Of a stretch of DNA of 6,668 bases, positions 1-4,957 are shown in pieces; within the stretch, counting starts at the first letter, position 1; every line of letters starts with the position of its first letter. The DNA lies in assembly GCA_014729445.1 (NCBI GenBank), contig WJJX01000047.1, positions 1 to 6,668 on the forward strand, in the 5' to 3' direction. Origin of the DNA: Candidatus Moraniibacteriota bacterium. GTDB lineage: Bacteria > Patescibacteriota > Minisyncoccia > CAIUEV01 > JAHKAQ01. The notes below the pieces were generated by a model. That model worked only from the letters and a program-made list of their open reading frames with translations. It did not search any database and had not been told where the DNA came from. A program made the position numbers and the translations under genes.

Positions 1-109
1 AAAATATTCTATCGATGACATACCATCGATTATCGGAAAAGTAAAAAAAATCAGCCCCCAAAAACTGGAAAAAGAGCTAAAAAATACCTTTAAATCAAAT
101 GATTCCTAA
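1..109 (+). CDS. C-terminal end of a probable antitoxin gene (5' truncated)
   Basis: An open frame enters from the left edge (first full codon at 2) and stops at TAA 107-109. It leaves 35 visible residues, beginning KYSIDDIPSIIG and ending in a lysine/glutamate-rich helix-like tail (SPQKLEKELKNTFKSNDS). No domain is complete, so the family cannot be named from sequence. It is called an antitoxin because a PIN-domain toxin frame starts only 3 bases after its stop, the usual order in VapBC-type pairs, and because a short charged tail suits an antitoxin's toxin-binding end. The role is inference from position. It could also be the end of an unrelated small protein. Confidence 0.5.
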   Translation, partial: KYSIDDIPSIIGKVKKISPQKLEKELKNTFKSNDS

Positions 110-112
110 TTT

Positions 113-493
113 ATAAAATATTTACTGGATACTAATGTAATTGTTAGAGTTATAACTAGGGATGATGAATCTTTGACTCCAAAAGCCTTAAAAGTCTTTG
201 ATAATATTCAAAAAGGCGAGCAAAAAGCAGTTATTATTACGCTTATTATCGGCGAGGTTCTATATGTATTAACTTCGCCAAAATTATATAACATTAGTAG
301 AGAAAAAGCGGTTTTGGCCTTAAAAATCATTCTGGAAACCAAAAATATCGTAACCGAAGAAAAAACAATAACATTAAAAGCTCTAAACTTATTTGCAAGC
401 GTTTCTCTGGATTTCCCGAATTGTTTTTTATTAGCCAAGAAAGAAGTAAAAAGCTTTAAGGATATCTTAACATTTGATAAAAAACTAAAATAA
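113..493 (+). CDS. PIN-domain toxin, VapC-like, probably decayed
   Basis: The frame 113-493 gives 126 residues, close to the usual 125-140 for VapC-type PIN ribonucleases, which cut tRNA or rRNA and are blocked by a partner antitoxin. Seen in sequence: KYLLDTNVIVRV at the N-terminus (PIN strand 1 with the first catalytic Asp), IIGEVLYVL (conserved Glu), SLDFPNCFLLA, and ILTFDKKLK (final Asp). In the family the third acidic residue sits where this protein has Asn of PNCF (codon AAT at 428-430). The expected start before KYLLDTN is ATA at 113, not ATG. The first common start codon, TTG at 173, would remove the DTN motif and leave 106 residues. The stop at 491-493 is followed by three in-frame codons and TGA at 503-505, as if the original protein ended in KKIAK. 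All this suggests an inactive or dying toxin. An assembly error or true ATA initiation are alternatives. Confidence 0.65.
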   Translation: MKYLLDTNVIVRVITRDDESLTPKALKVFDNIQKGEQKAVIITLIIGEVLYVLTSPKLYNISREKAVLALKIILETKNIVTEEKTITLKALNLFASVSLDFPNCFLLAKKEVKSFKDILTFDKKLK

Positions 494-510
494 ATCGCTA
501 AATGAAAACT

Positions 511-536
511 ACCGACTAAATATAGTTGGTTTCTTG
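511..536 (+). terminator. Rho-independent terminator after the PIN gene
   Basis: ACCGACTA (511-518) pairs with TAGTTGGT (523-530) through eight base pairs, one of them G-U, around an AATA loop. The T-rich run TTTCTT follows. It lies 18 bases after the toxin stop, so it probably ends the antitoxin-toxin transcript. Confidence 0.6.
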
Positions 537-559
537 AACAATAGGCTTTAGCCCCCTAA

Positions 560-591
560 CAAAACCAAAAACCGCCCGAAAAAGGCGGTTT
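560..591 (-). terminator. Rho-independent terminator on the minus strand
   Basis: AAACCGCC (569-576) and GGCGGTTT (584-591) form an eight-pair GC-rich stem with a 7-nt loop. Read on the minus strand, the stem is followed by a T-rich tail (TTTTTGGTTTTG, overlapping the stem end). On the plus strand the tail is only TTT then GG, so the minus strand is the favoured direction. It would end the small RNA starting near 628, and any read-through from the tRNA-like RNA. Confidence 0.65.
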
Positions 592-628
592 GGCTGTCTC
601 AAAGGTTTGAGTATTTGGTTTATCATCC
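562..628 (-). ncRNA. Predicted small RNA of about 65 nt
   Basis: A near-consensus minus-strand promoter (663-635) places transcription start at or near G628, and a terminator hairpin ends the transcript near 562. No protein can be read from this interval. The RNA would begin with GGAUGAUAAACC, probably single-stranded, then a small hairpin CUCAAACCUUUGAG (611-598), then the terminator stem. The first 28 nt are largely complementary to the tRNA-like RNA at 702-768 on the same strand, in blocks of 13 and 8 nt. That suggests an antisense or decoy role, or an alternative fold if both lie on one transcript. The promoter, hairpin and terminator are seen; expression and function are inferred. No known RNA family is recognised. 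Confidence 0.45.
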
Positions 629-761
629 GATTAAAATATAAATCAATAGATTAATCTTGTCAATAACATATACACGAATAAACTTACGATACTTACATTC
701 CTGGAGGCGGGGGGAGTCGAACCCCCAAGACCTTGGATGATAAACCATGTCTTAAACCTTT
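601..761. repeat. Imperfect inverted repeat linking the small RNA and the tRNA-like RNA
   Basis: The left arm is 601-628 on the plus strand. The right arm is 735-761 on the minus strand. Two blocks are identical: TGGTTTATCATCC (616-628 versus 747-735) and AAAGGTTT (601-608 versus 761-754). They are separated by 7 and 6 unlike bases. The right arm covers the loop and 5' side of the tRNA-like fold, and the left arm is the 5' part of the predicted small RNA in antisense. Confidence 0.75.
635..663 (-). promoter_or_regulatory. Sigma70-type promoter for the small RNA
   Basis: On the minus strand TTGACA (663-658) matches the -35 consensus exactly. TATATT (640-635) matches the -10 at five of six positions, and the spacer is 17 nt. 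The predicted start is about position 628, where the minus strand reads GG. This is the best promoter in the window by consensus. Confidence 0.65.
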
Positions 762-768
762 CGCCCCC
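702..768 (-). ncRNA. tRNA-like RNA resembling the tmRNA tRNA-like domain, without an mRNA part
   Basis: Read on the minus strand from 768, GGGGGCG pairs with CGCCTCC (709-703) as a seven-pair acceptor stem with one G-U, followed by A702 as discriminator; CCA is not encoded. The T arm is perfect: GGGGG, loop TTCGACT, CCCCC (726-710). Only 35 nt lie between acceptor and T arm, against about 41 or more in a tRNA, and no D stem forms. Instead AAGAC (753-749) pairs with GTCTT (731-727) and TGG (747-745) with CCA (736-734), closing an 8-nt loop. The 5' segment GAAAGGTTTAAGACATGG resembles the tmRNA start pattern GGTTTCGACA. No tag-peptide frame is visible. It could be a stripped tmRNA remnant, a D-armless tRNA, or a tRNA-mimic. 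The fold is seen; identity is inferred. Confidence 0.55.
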
Positions 769-770
769 AG

Positions 771-850
771 CGAATTAGCATATCCAACTACAATGAAAAA
801 ATTCTAAAAACAAAATAAAAACATAATAAAGTCCCTATAATTCATAAAAA
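771..850. other. AT-rich spacer upstream of the tRNA-like RNA
   Basis: No coding frame or clear signal is seen here. On the minus strand, TATGCT (782-777) preceded by TGGA could act as a weak -10 for the tRNA-like RNA, but there is no convincing -35. The tRNA-like RNA therefore has no well-supported promoter of its own. Confidence 0.3.
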
Positions 851-1026
851 TCATAATCTAATCCCCCTAAATTCTTTCTCGCTTCCTCTATCTATAATGG
901 TTTCTCTTTGAATCGGATAATGAATATAGCCTTTTTCTTGTAAGATTAAACACCAAATTACCGACTTAACGCCAGGTTCTTTTGGATAAAATCTATTATT
1001 TTTTCCGGAGTTTCGAAAACACTCAT
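851..1026 (-). pseudogene. Small hypothetical gene with a frameshift
   Basis: ATG at 1026-1024 opens MSVFETPEKIIDFIQK and then stops within eight codons in that frame. Moving to the -1 frame in the A-rich stretch near 982-979 gives a coherent continuation, EPGVKSVIWCLILQEKGY, then a tail through YPIQRETIIDRGSEKEF to TGA at 853-851. The shifted frame is open for about 60 codons but has no ATG, GTG or TTG of its own. The joined product would be about 58 residues. I do not recognise the family. A frameshift mutation or assembly indel is the simplest reading. The sequence at the shift is not a good slippery heptamer, so programmed frameshifting is unlikely. The whole call may be chance coding potential. 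Confidence 0.35.
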
Positions 1027-1057
1027 TAACAAAATTTATTTAATTTATAATTCTCCC

Positions 1058-1086
1058 TTGACTAACCAAGCAAATTATGTTATTCT
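1058..1086 (+). promoter_or_regulatory. Sigma70-type promoter for the polysaccharide genes
   Basis: TTGACT (1058-1063) matches five of six -35 bases and TATTCT (1081-1086) four of six -10 bases, with a 17-nt spacer. The predicted start near 1093 leaves a leader of about 24 nt before the ATG at 1117, with no Shine-Dalgarno sequence in it. Confidence 0.5.
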
Positions 1087-1116
1087 AATCTGTTTAACTC
1101 TAATGACAAAGATTTA

Positions 1117-2400
1117 ATGCAATCAGTATTATTCATCGTTCAAAATTTGCCGGTGCCGCAAGACAGACGAGTTTGGATGGAAGCCAGAGCCTTGAAAAAA
1201 GAGGGATACACTGTTTCGGTGATCTCGCCGAGTTTTAATTTCTCCAAACAAAAAAAATTTCGAAAAATCAAAGGCATCAATGTTTATCAATTTAAAAACT
1301 ATTATCAGCCCGGCCGATTTTTAGGCTACTTTATCGAATACGCTTATTCGCTTTTTCGAATTGGGATTTTGACTTTAAAAGTCTATTTTAAACACAATTT
1401 TTCCGTAATCCATGTCGCTAATCCACCGGATTTATTGTTTTTAATCGCTCTTCCTTTTAAGCTTTTAGGAGTAAAATTCGTCTACGATCAACATGACCTA
1501 AATCCCGAGCTTTTAAAAAATAAATTTGCCGATAAAAGCCAAAAAAAGTTAGCCCTTTTCTACAAAGTCCTGCTTTGGCTTGAAAAAATTTCTTTAAAAA
1601 TCTGCGACTTGCACATAACCCCATCAAAATCCGCTCAAAAGATAACTTTGAAAAGAAACAAATTCAAAGCAGTCAGCGTTATTGTCAGAAACGCCGTATT
1701 TCGAAACGGAAATCGAGACAAAATCGACAAAAGATATTTAAGAAAAGTCAAAAAATTTAAGTACGTCTGCGCTTACCTCGGAGTGATGGGCAGCCAGGAC
1801 GGCCTTAGAAATTTAATTCGAATCATCGATCACATCGTAAACGACCACAAAAGATCCGATATCGGCTTTGTTCTAATGGGCGACGGCGACGAGCTTTCGG
1901 TTGTCAAAAAAAGGGCCAAAAAATTAAAACTAAACAACAATATCGTTTTTACCGGCTGGGCCGATGAAAAGATGAAAAACACTTTTTTAAACAATGCCGA
2001 CTTAGGCCTAATGCCGGACCCTAAAAACGATCATTCCACCAATTCTCTGCATAACAAAGTTTTAGAATATATGGAAAGCGGTTTGCCGTTTGTTTCTTTT
2101 GATTTGGCCGAAACCAAAATGATCGCCAAAAAAGCGGTTATTCAGATAAAAAACAACAATGAAAAACGTTTCGCCAAAGCCGTAATCGATTTAATTAACA
2201 ACACCAAGCAAAGAAAAGCCTTGGGCAAATACGCCCAAAAAAGAGTGCTAACCAAAGGCTACACCTGGAACGAATCAACCAAAAATTTAAGACTATACTA
2301 TAAAAATCTTCTTGATTCCAAGGAAACTCAAAAAAGTTTCTTTAAGGGCCCGCTGTACCAAGAATGCTATAAAAAAGGCCTAATCGAAATCAAAAACTAA
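1117..2400 (+). CDS. Family 4 (GT-B fold) glycosyltransferase
   Basis: This 427-residue protein has the layout of cytoplasmic GT4 enzymes, which pass a sugar from a nucleotide-sugar donor to a growing lipid-linked or surface glycan. Seen in sequence: the N-terminal acceptor half with QDRRVWMEARAL (15-26), VISP (35-38), HVANPPDLL (99-107) and FVYDQHDLNPELL (121-133); then the donor half with YLGVMGSQDGL (220-230), LMGDGDE (253-259), FTGW (278-281), and NSLHNKVLEYMESGLPFVSF followed by DLAE (309-332). In the last block Glu317 and Glu332 occupy the usual conserved acidic positions. No signal peptide or transmembrane span is evident, although residues 70-115 are hydrophobic and could touch the membrane. 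The ATG at 1117 fits the promoter at 1058-1086, and no Shine-Dalgarno sequence precedes it. The polymerase gene starts 89 bases downstream without a clear terminator between, so the two are probably co-transcribed. Donor and acceptor sugars cannot be told. Confidence 0.85.
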   Translation: MQSVLFIVQNLPVPQDRRVWMEARALKKEGYTVSVISPSFNFSKQKKFRKIKGINVYQFKNYYQPGRFLGYFIEYAYSLFRIGILTLKVYFKHNFSVIHVANPPDLLFLIALPFKLLGVKFVYDQHDLNPELLKNKFADKSQKKLALFYKVLLWLEKISLKICDLHITPSKSAQKITLKRNKFKAVSVIVRNAVFRNGNRDKIDKRYLRKVKKFKYVCAYLGVMGSQDGLRNLIRIIDHIVNDHKRSDIGFVLMGDGDELSVVKKRAKKLKLNNNIVFTGWADEKMKNTFLNNADLGLMPDPKNDHSTNSLHNKVLEYMESGLPFVSFDLAETKMIAKKAVIQIKNNNEKRFAKAVIDLINNTKQRKALGKYAQKRVLTKGYTWNESTKNLRLYYKNLLDSKETQKSFFKGPLYQECYKKGLIEIKN

Positions 2401-2449
2401 AATCCCGCCTCTTTTTACAAGCCGGTAAAAATTGATTATTATTAGGGAG

Positions 2450-2489
2450 TCCATCCTCAACCTCCCAAACCTTAACCTTAACCCAAACA
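2450..2489 (+). promoter_or_regulatory. G-free translation leader before the polymerase gene
   Basis: From 2450 to the start codon the plus strand has no G at all, and it includes a short ACCTTA repeat (2469-2480). There is no Shine-Dalgarno sequence. The leader should be unstructured, which could by itself allow ribosome loading at the ATG at 2490. Confidence 0.35.
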
Positions 2490-3830
2490 ATGCCGCTACT
2501 CCCTAGAAAAATAATCGGAATTTTTGGGGTCCTGGGCTTGACAGCGGCTTTATTTTTGCTGTTTTTCGAATCAATTTCAACCGCCTTGTTTTTCCTCTGT
2601 GGCGTTATTTTAACCCTAATATATTTGGAAAAACCGGCCTGGGGGTTTTTTCTATTGATTTTCATCCGACAAATTACCGATCGCTACAGCGATCTAACCG
2701 TGTTCTCATTGAAAAATTTGTTTTTTATTAATTTATCGGGCGCTTTAGGCCTGATTCTGATTGGCTTTTCGGCCTTTTTTTTAATTCAGAACCGATCCAA
2801 GGTCTCCAAGATTCCCTTAGCCAAACCAATCGCGCTGTTTATGTTATTGTCTTTAATAAGCTTTTCCTACTCAGTTGATCTAACTTTAAGCCTGGCCGAA
2901 TTTCTAAGAGTTTCGGGATTTTTCATGTTATATCTGGCTACCTACGATTTGTTTAATACCAATCAAGAAAAAAAAGAAAATCTCTTAAAGTTAATTGTCA
3001 TTGCTTCCGTAATCCCGTTTATGGTTGGAATCTTTCAAATTATTACCAAAACAGGGCTTGGAGGAACAACCGGCATAACCAGCCGAATTTACAGCACTTA
3101 TTCTCATCCTAATGCTTTTGCTATTTTTGCCTTAATCATCTTTGCGATCGCCATGTACTATCAATTTGTTTATCAAAACAAGGCGCCGATCACCAAGCTG
3201 CCTTTGATCGTTTACACCGGCCTTACTTTTGCTCTGCTTATTCTAACCTACGGCCGAGGCGGAATCCTGGCCCTTATGTGCTTTTCTCTGATTCTAAGCT
3301 TTTATCGAGGCAACAAAATTTTTATTTTTCTGATCGGGTTTGTCTTTGCCATTTTGTTCTTTGTTTCCCCAACCGTTCATAATCGAATCGAGGACGTTTA
3401 CAATCCGCCGGCCAACAGCTCCGTTCGTTGGCGATTCGAGCAATGGAAGCGCAGTTGGGAGATCTTCCTTGAGAAAAAAGTGTTAGGTTACGGAACCGGC
3501 ACCGAAAAAATCGCTTTCGGCCATGAATACGGCTATAATTTGGTTTATCAAGCCCATAACGACTATCTTCTAATGCTGGTCGAATTGGGGATAATTGGTT
3601 TAATCTTGTATCTTTTCCTCTTATCCAAAATTTTAAAAAAATTATATCTAGCCTATCAACAAGCCCAAAATCAAAACGAAAAAGATCTGGCTTTTGTTAT
3701 TTTAGCCTTATCAATCAGCCTCTTCTTCTATGCAATCGTAAACAACATTCACAATTCAACGGCCATTCATTGGATCTATTGGCCCCTTCTCGCCCTCGTC
3801 CTCAAAAAATCAAAGGCCCAACAAGAATAA
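2490..3830 (+). CDS. O-antigen polymerase/ligase family membrane protein (Wzy/WaaL, Wzy_C domain)
   Basis: The 446-residue product is an integral membrane protein with about 11-13 hydrophobic spans. Approximate positions are 8-27, 29-60, 76-99, 112-128, 136-153, 165-186, 206-227, 236-271, 277-293, 355-380, 399-417 and 425-438. Family landmarks are present: SRIYSTYSHPNAFAIF (198-213), LTYGRGGILAL (252-262) with the conserved Arg-Gly, an extracytoplasmic loop with RWRFEQWKRSWEIFLEKKVL (313-332) then GYGTGT, and AHNDYLLMLVELGIIGLILY (355-374). Such proteins polymerise lipid-linked repeat units or join glycans to an acceptor on the outer face of the membrane. Sequence alone does not separate polymerase from ligase or protein O-glycosylase. 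Length and topology are normal and the frame is intact. The upstream frame is open back to TGA at 2433 but holds no other good start, so ATG 2490 is chosen. It follows the glycosyltransferase and probably shares its transcript. Confidence 0.85.
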   Translation: MPLLPRKIIGIFGVLGLTAALFLLFFESISTALFFLCGVILTLIYLEKPAWGFFLLIFIRQITDRYSDLTVFSLKNLFFINLSGALGLILIGFSAFFLIQNRSKVSKIPLAKPIALFMLLSLISFSYSVDLTLSLAEFLRVSGFFMLYLATYDLFNTNQEKKENLLKLIVIASVIPFMVGIFQIITKTGLGGTTGITSRIYSTYSHPNAFAIFALIIFAIAMYYQFVYQNKAPITKLPLIVYTGLTFALLILTYGRGGILALMCFSLILSFYRGNKIFIFLIGFVFAILFFVSPTVHNRIEDVYNPPANSSVRWRFEQWKRSWEIFLEKKVLGYGTGTEKIAFGHEYGYNLVYQAHNDYLLMLVELGIIGLILYLFLLSKILKKLYLAYQQAQNQNEKDLAFVILALSISLFFYAIVNNIHNSTAIHWIYWPLLALVLKKSKAQQE

Positions 3831-3925
3831 TTCTGTTATTTCACCCCCCCACCTTGAATTCGATTGATTTCAAATGTACATCGACCTTTATACCACCTAA
3901 AAATTATTTAATTTTTTTTTGATAA

Positions 3926-4004
3926 TGTTATAATAAATCATCATCAAAATCGTATCGGGTTAGTTAATAGAATTTAAATATTATCCTCGCGGTTTTGGCA
4001 TAAT
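3926..4004 (+). promoter_or_regulatory. Extended -10 promoter(s) for the SdpI-like gene
   Basis: TGT followed by TATAAT (3926-3934) is a perfect extended -10 element; no good -35 lies at the right distance. A second, weaker one, TGG then CATAAT, lies at 3996-4004. Starts near 3941 or 4011 would give leaders of roughly 165 or 95 nt before the ATG at 4105. The leader is AT-rich and holds no open frame or strong hairpin. Confidence 0.45.
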
Positions 4005-4104
4005 ATGAAAATTTTATTATGAACTTGTAAAATTAAACCTTGAAGTATTTTAAAGATAAATTTAATATGAATTAAGTTAAGGCCTATCCATCAAACATCC
4101 GACC

Positions 4105-4773
4105 ATGAAAAAAATAAAAAAACACCAAATAATCCAGATCCTTGTGATTTTAGGCATGTATTTAACTGGCGTTTTGTTATTTAAGGAATTGCCCGAAGAA
4201 ATGCCGATTCATTGGAATGAGATAAATCAACCCGACAATTGGATCCACAAAAAATTCTTTATTTTAACCTTTCCAAGTATCGCCTTGGTTTTCATGATCT
4301 TGTTCAATTTTTTCAGCCTGATGGAAACGCGGAAAAGCAAAAATCAACATTTAAGGGAGGTCTGGCATTTGATTCAAACCATTTTTATCGTATTTTTTGC
4401 CTATATTTATATGATCGCCCTCTACGCCTCCGTCAAGGAAAATATTTCCCTGGGCGTCTATATTGCCTGCGGAGTGGGCATATTGTTGGTTTTGGTCGGG
4501 GGATTTTTAGTCAAAGTCAAGCCTGATTATTTTTTAAAATTTAACAATTTTTTTCATTTTAACGATCAGGCAAATAAGATTAGTAAGGGTAAAATTCAAA
4601 AAATCGTCGGCTGGTCCTTCTTCTTGGGCGGTTTTTTTATAATTATTCAAAGTATATTTTTCAAAGCCCATCTTTATATTTTTTTCTTTTCAACACTTAT
4701 TATTGCTATTTTTGTTCCAATTTTTTATTCTTATTTTAAATTTAAAAAAAGCGACGGTATAGATACAAGATAG
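4105..4773 (+). CDS. DUF1648/SdpI-like six-span membrane protein
   Basis: The 222-residue product has six predicted membrane spans at about 9-26, 51-72, 88-108, 114-135, 166-184 and 189-211. Between spans 1 and 2 it carries ELPEEMPIHWNEINQPDNWI (28-47) then HKKF, which matches the DUF1648 pattern (Pro-x-x-x-Pro-x-His-Trp/Phe-Asn...Gly/Pro-Asp...Lys). That module and the six-span layout fit the SdpI family, whose Bacillus member protects against the SdpC toxin. The second SdpI hallmark, usually of the form NYFIGIRTPWTL then W-x-KTH, is replaced by DYFLKFNNFFHF (141-152) and SKGKIQKIVGW (160-170), so only the position and spacing survive. No toxin gene is adjacent. An immunity role is therefore uncertain, and it may be a general membrane or regulatory relative. 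It is preceded by a 274-base gap and its own promoter signals, and lacks a Shine-Dalgarno sequence. Confidence 0.65.
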   Translation: MKKIKKHQIIQILVILGMYLTGVLLFKELPEEMPIHWNEINQPDNWIHKKFFILTFPSIALVFMILFNFFSLMETRKSKNQHLREVWHLIQTIFIVFFAYIYMIALYASVKENISLGVYIACGVGILLVLVGGFLVKVKPDYFLKFNNFFHFNDQANKISKGKIQKIVGWSFFLGGFFIIIQSIFFKAHLYIFFFSTLIIAIFVPIFYSYFKFKKSDGIDTR

Positions 4774-4957
4774 CAGGTTAAACTATTTAAAAACCGGGAA
4801 AAATTTCAAGACGTAATCCGCATTATCCAACAAAGAAAAAGCCGGCTTATTTTATTTTTAGACCTGTTAGAATTTTTCATTTTTAAAGCACAACCTGCTT
4901 TTAAATACTCGCCAAACTGTAAATCCACCTTTAATTTTAGAAATTTTTCAAAAAGCT
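4774..4957. other. Intergenic gap between convergent genes
   Basis: Both flanking genes end here. On the minus strand AAAGCA, loop GGTTG, TGCTTT (4902-4886) is a weak six-pair hairpin followed by AAAA rather than a T run. AAGCCGGCTT near 4839-4848 is a palindrome with T-rich flanks. Either could contribute to termination, but neither is a convincing terminator. No coding frame is seen. Confidence 0.35.

Noticed and set aside
208..438. Minus-strand open frame inside the PIN gene
   Set aside because: It lies antisense to a recognisable PIN domain and shows no motif of its own.
702..768. Ordinary tRNA gene
   Set aside because: The acceptor and T arm fit, but there is no D stem, only 35 nt lie between the acceptor and T arm, and the remaining stem-loop has an 8-nt loop on an interrupted stem.
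602..768. Full tmRNA with tag-coding region
   Set aside because: No tag-like reading frame ending in an Ala-Ala type tail exists between or beside the elements, and the T arm follows the 5' half after only a few dozen bases.
2469..2483. Telomere-like ACCTTA repeats
   Set aside because: There are only two copies, inside a C/A-rich leader, with no sign of a replicon end.
2390..2665. Minus-strand open frame across the start of the polymerase gene
   Set aside because: Its sequence is low-complexity Lys/Pro/Asn and overlaps a well-supported membrane protein, so it is a shadow frame.
3843..3849. Run of seven C
   Set aside because: It lies outside any gene, so it cannot act as a phase-variation tract on a coding frame. 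A role in a promoter spacer is not supported.
4772..4899. AGCAGGTT / AACCTGCT inverted repeat flanking the convergent gap
   Set aside because: It is only eight bases long with 112 bases between and no flanking duplication, so it is likely chance. It also overlaps the end of the SdpI-like gene.
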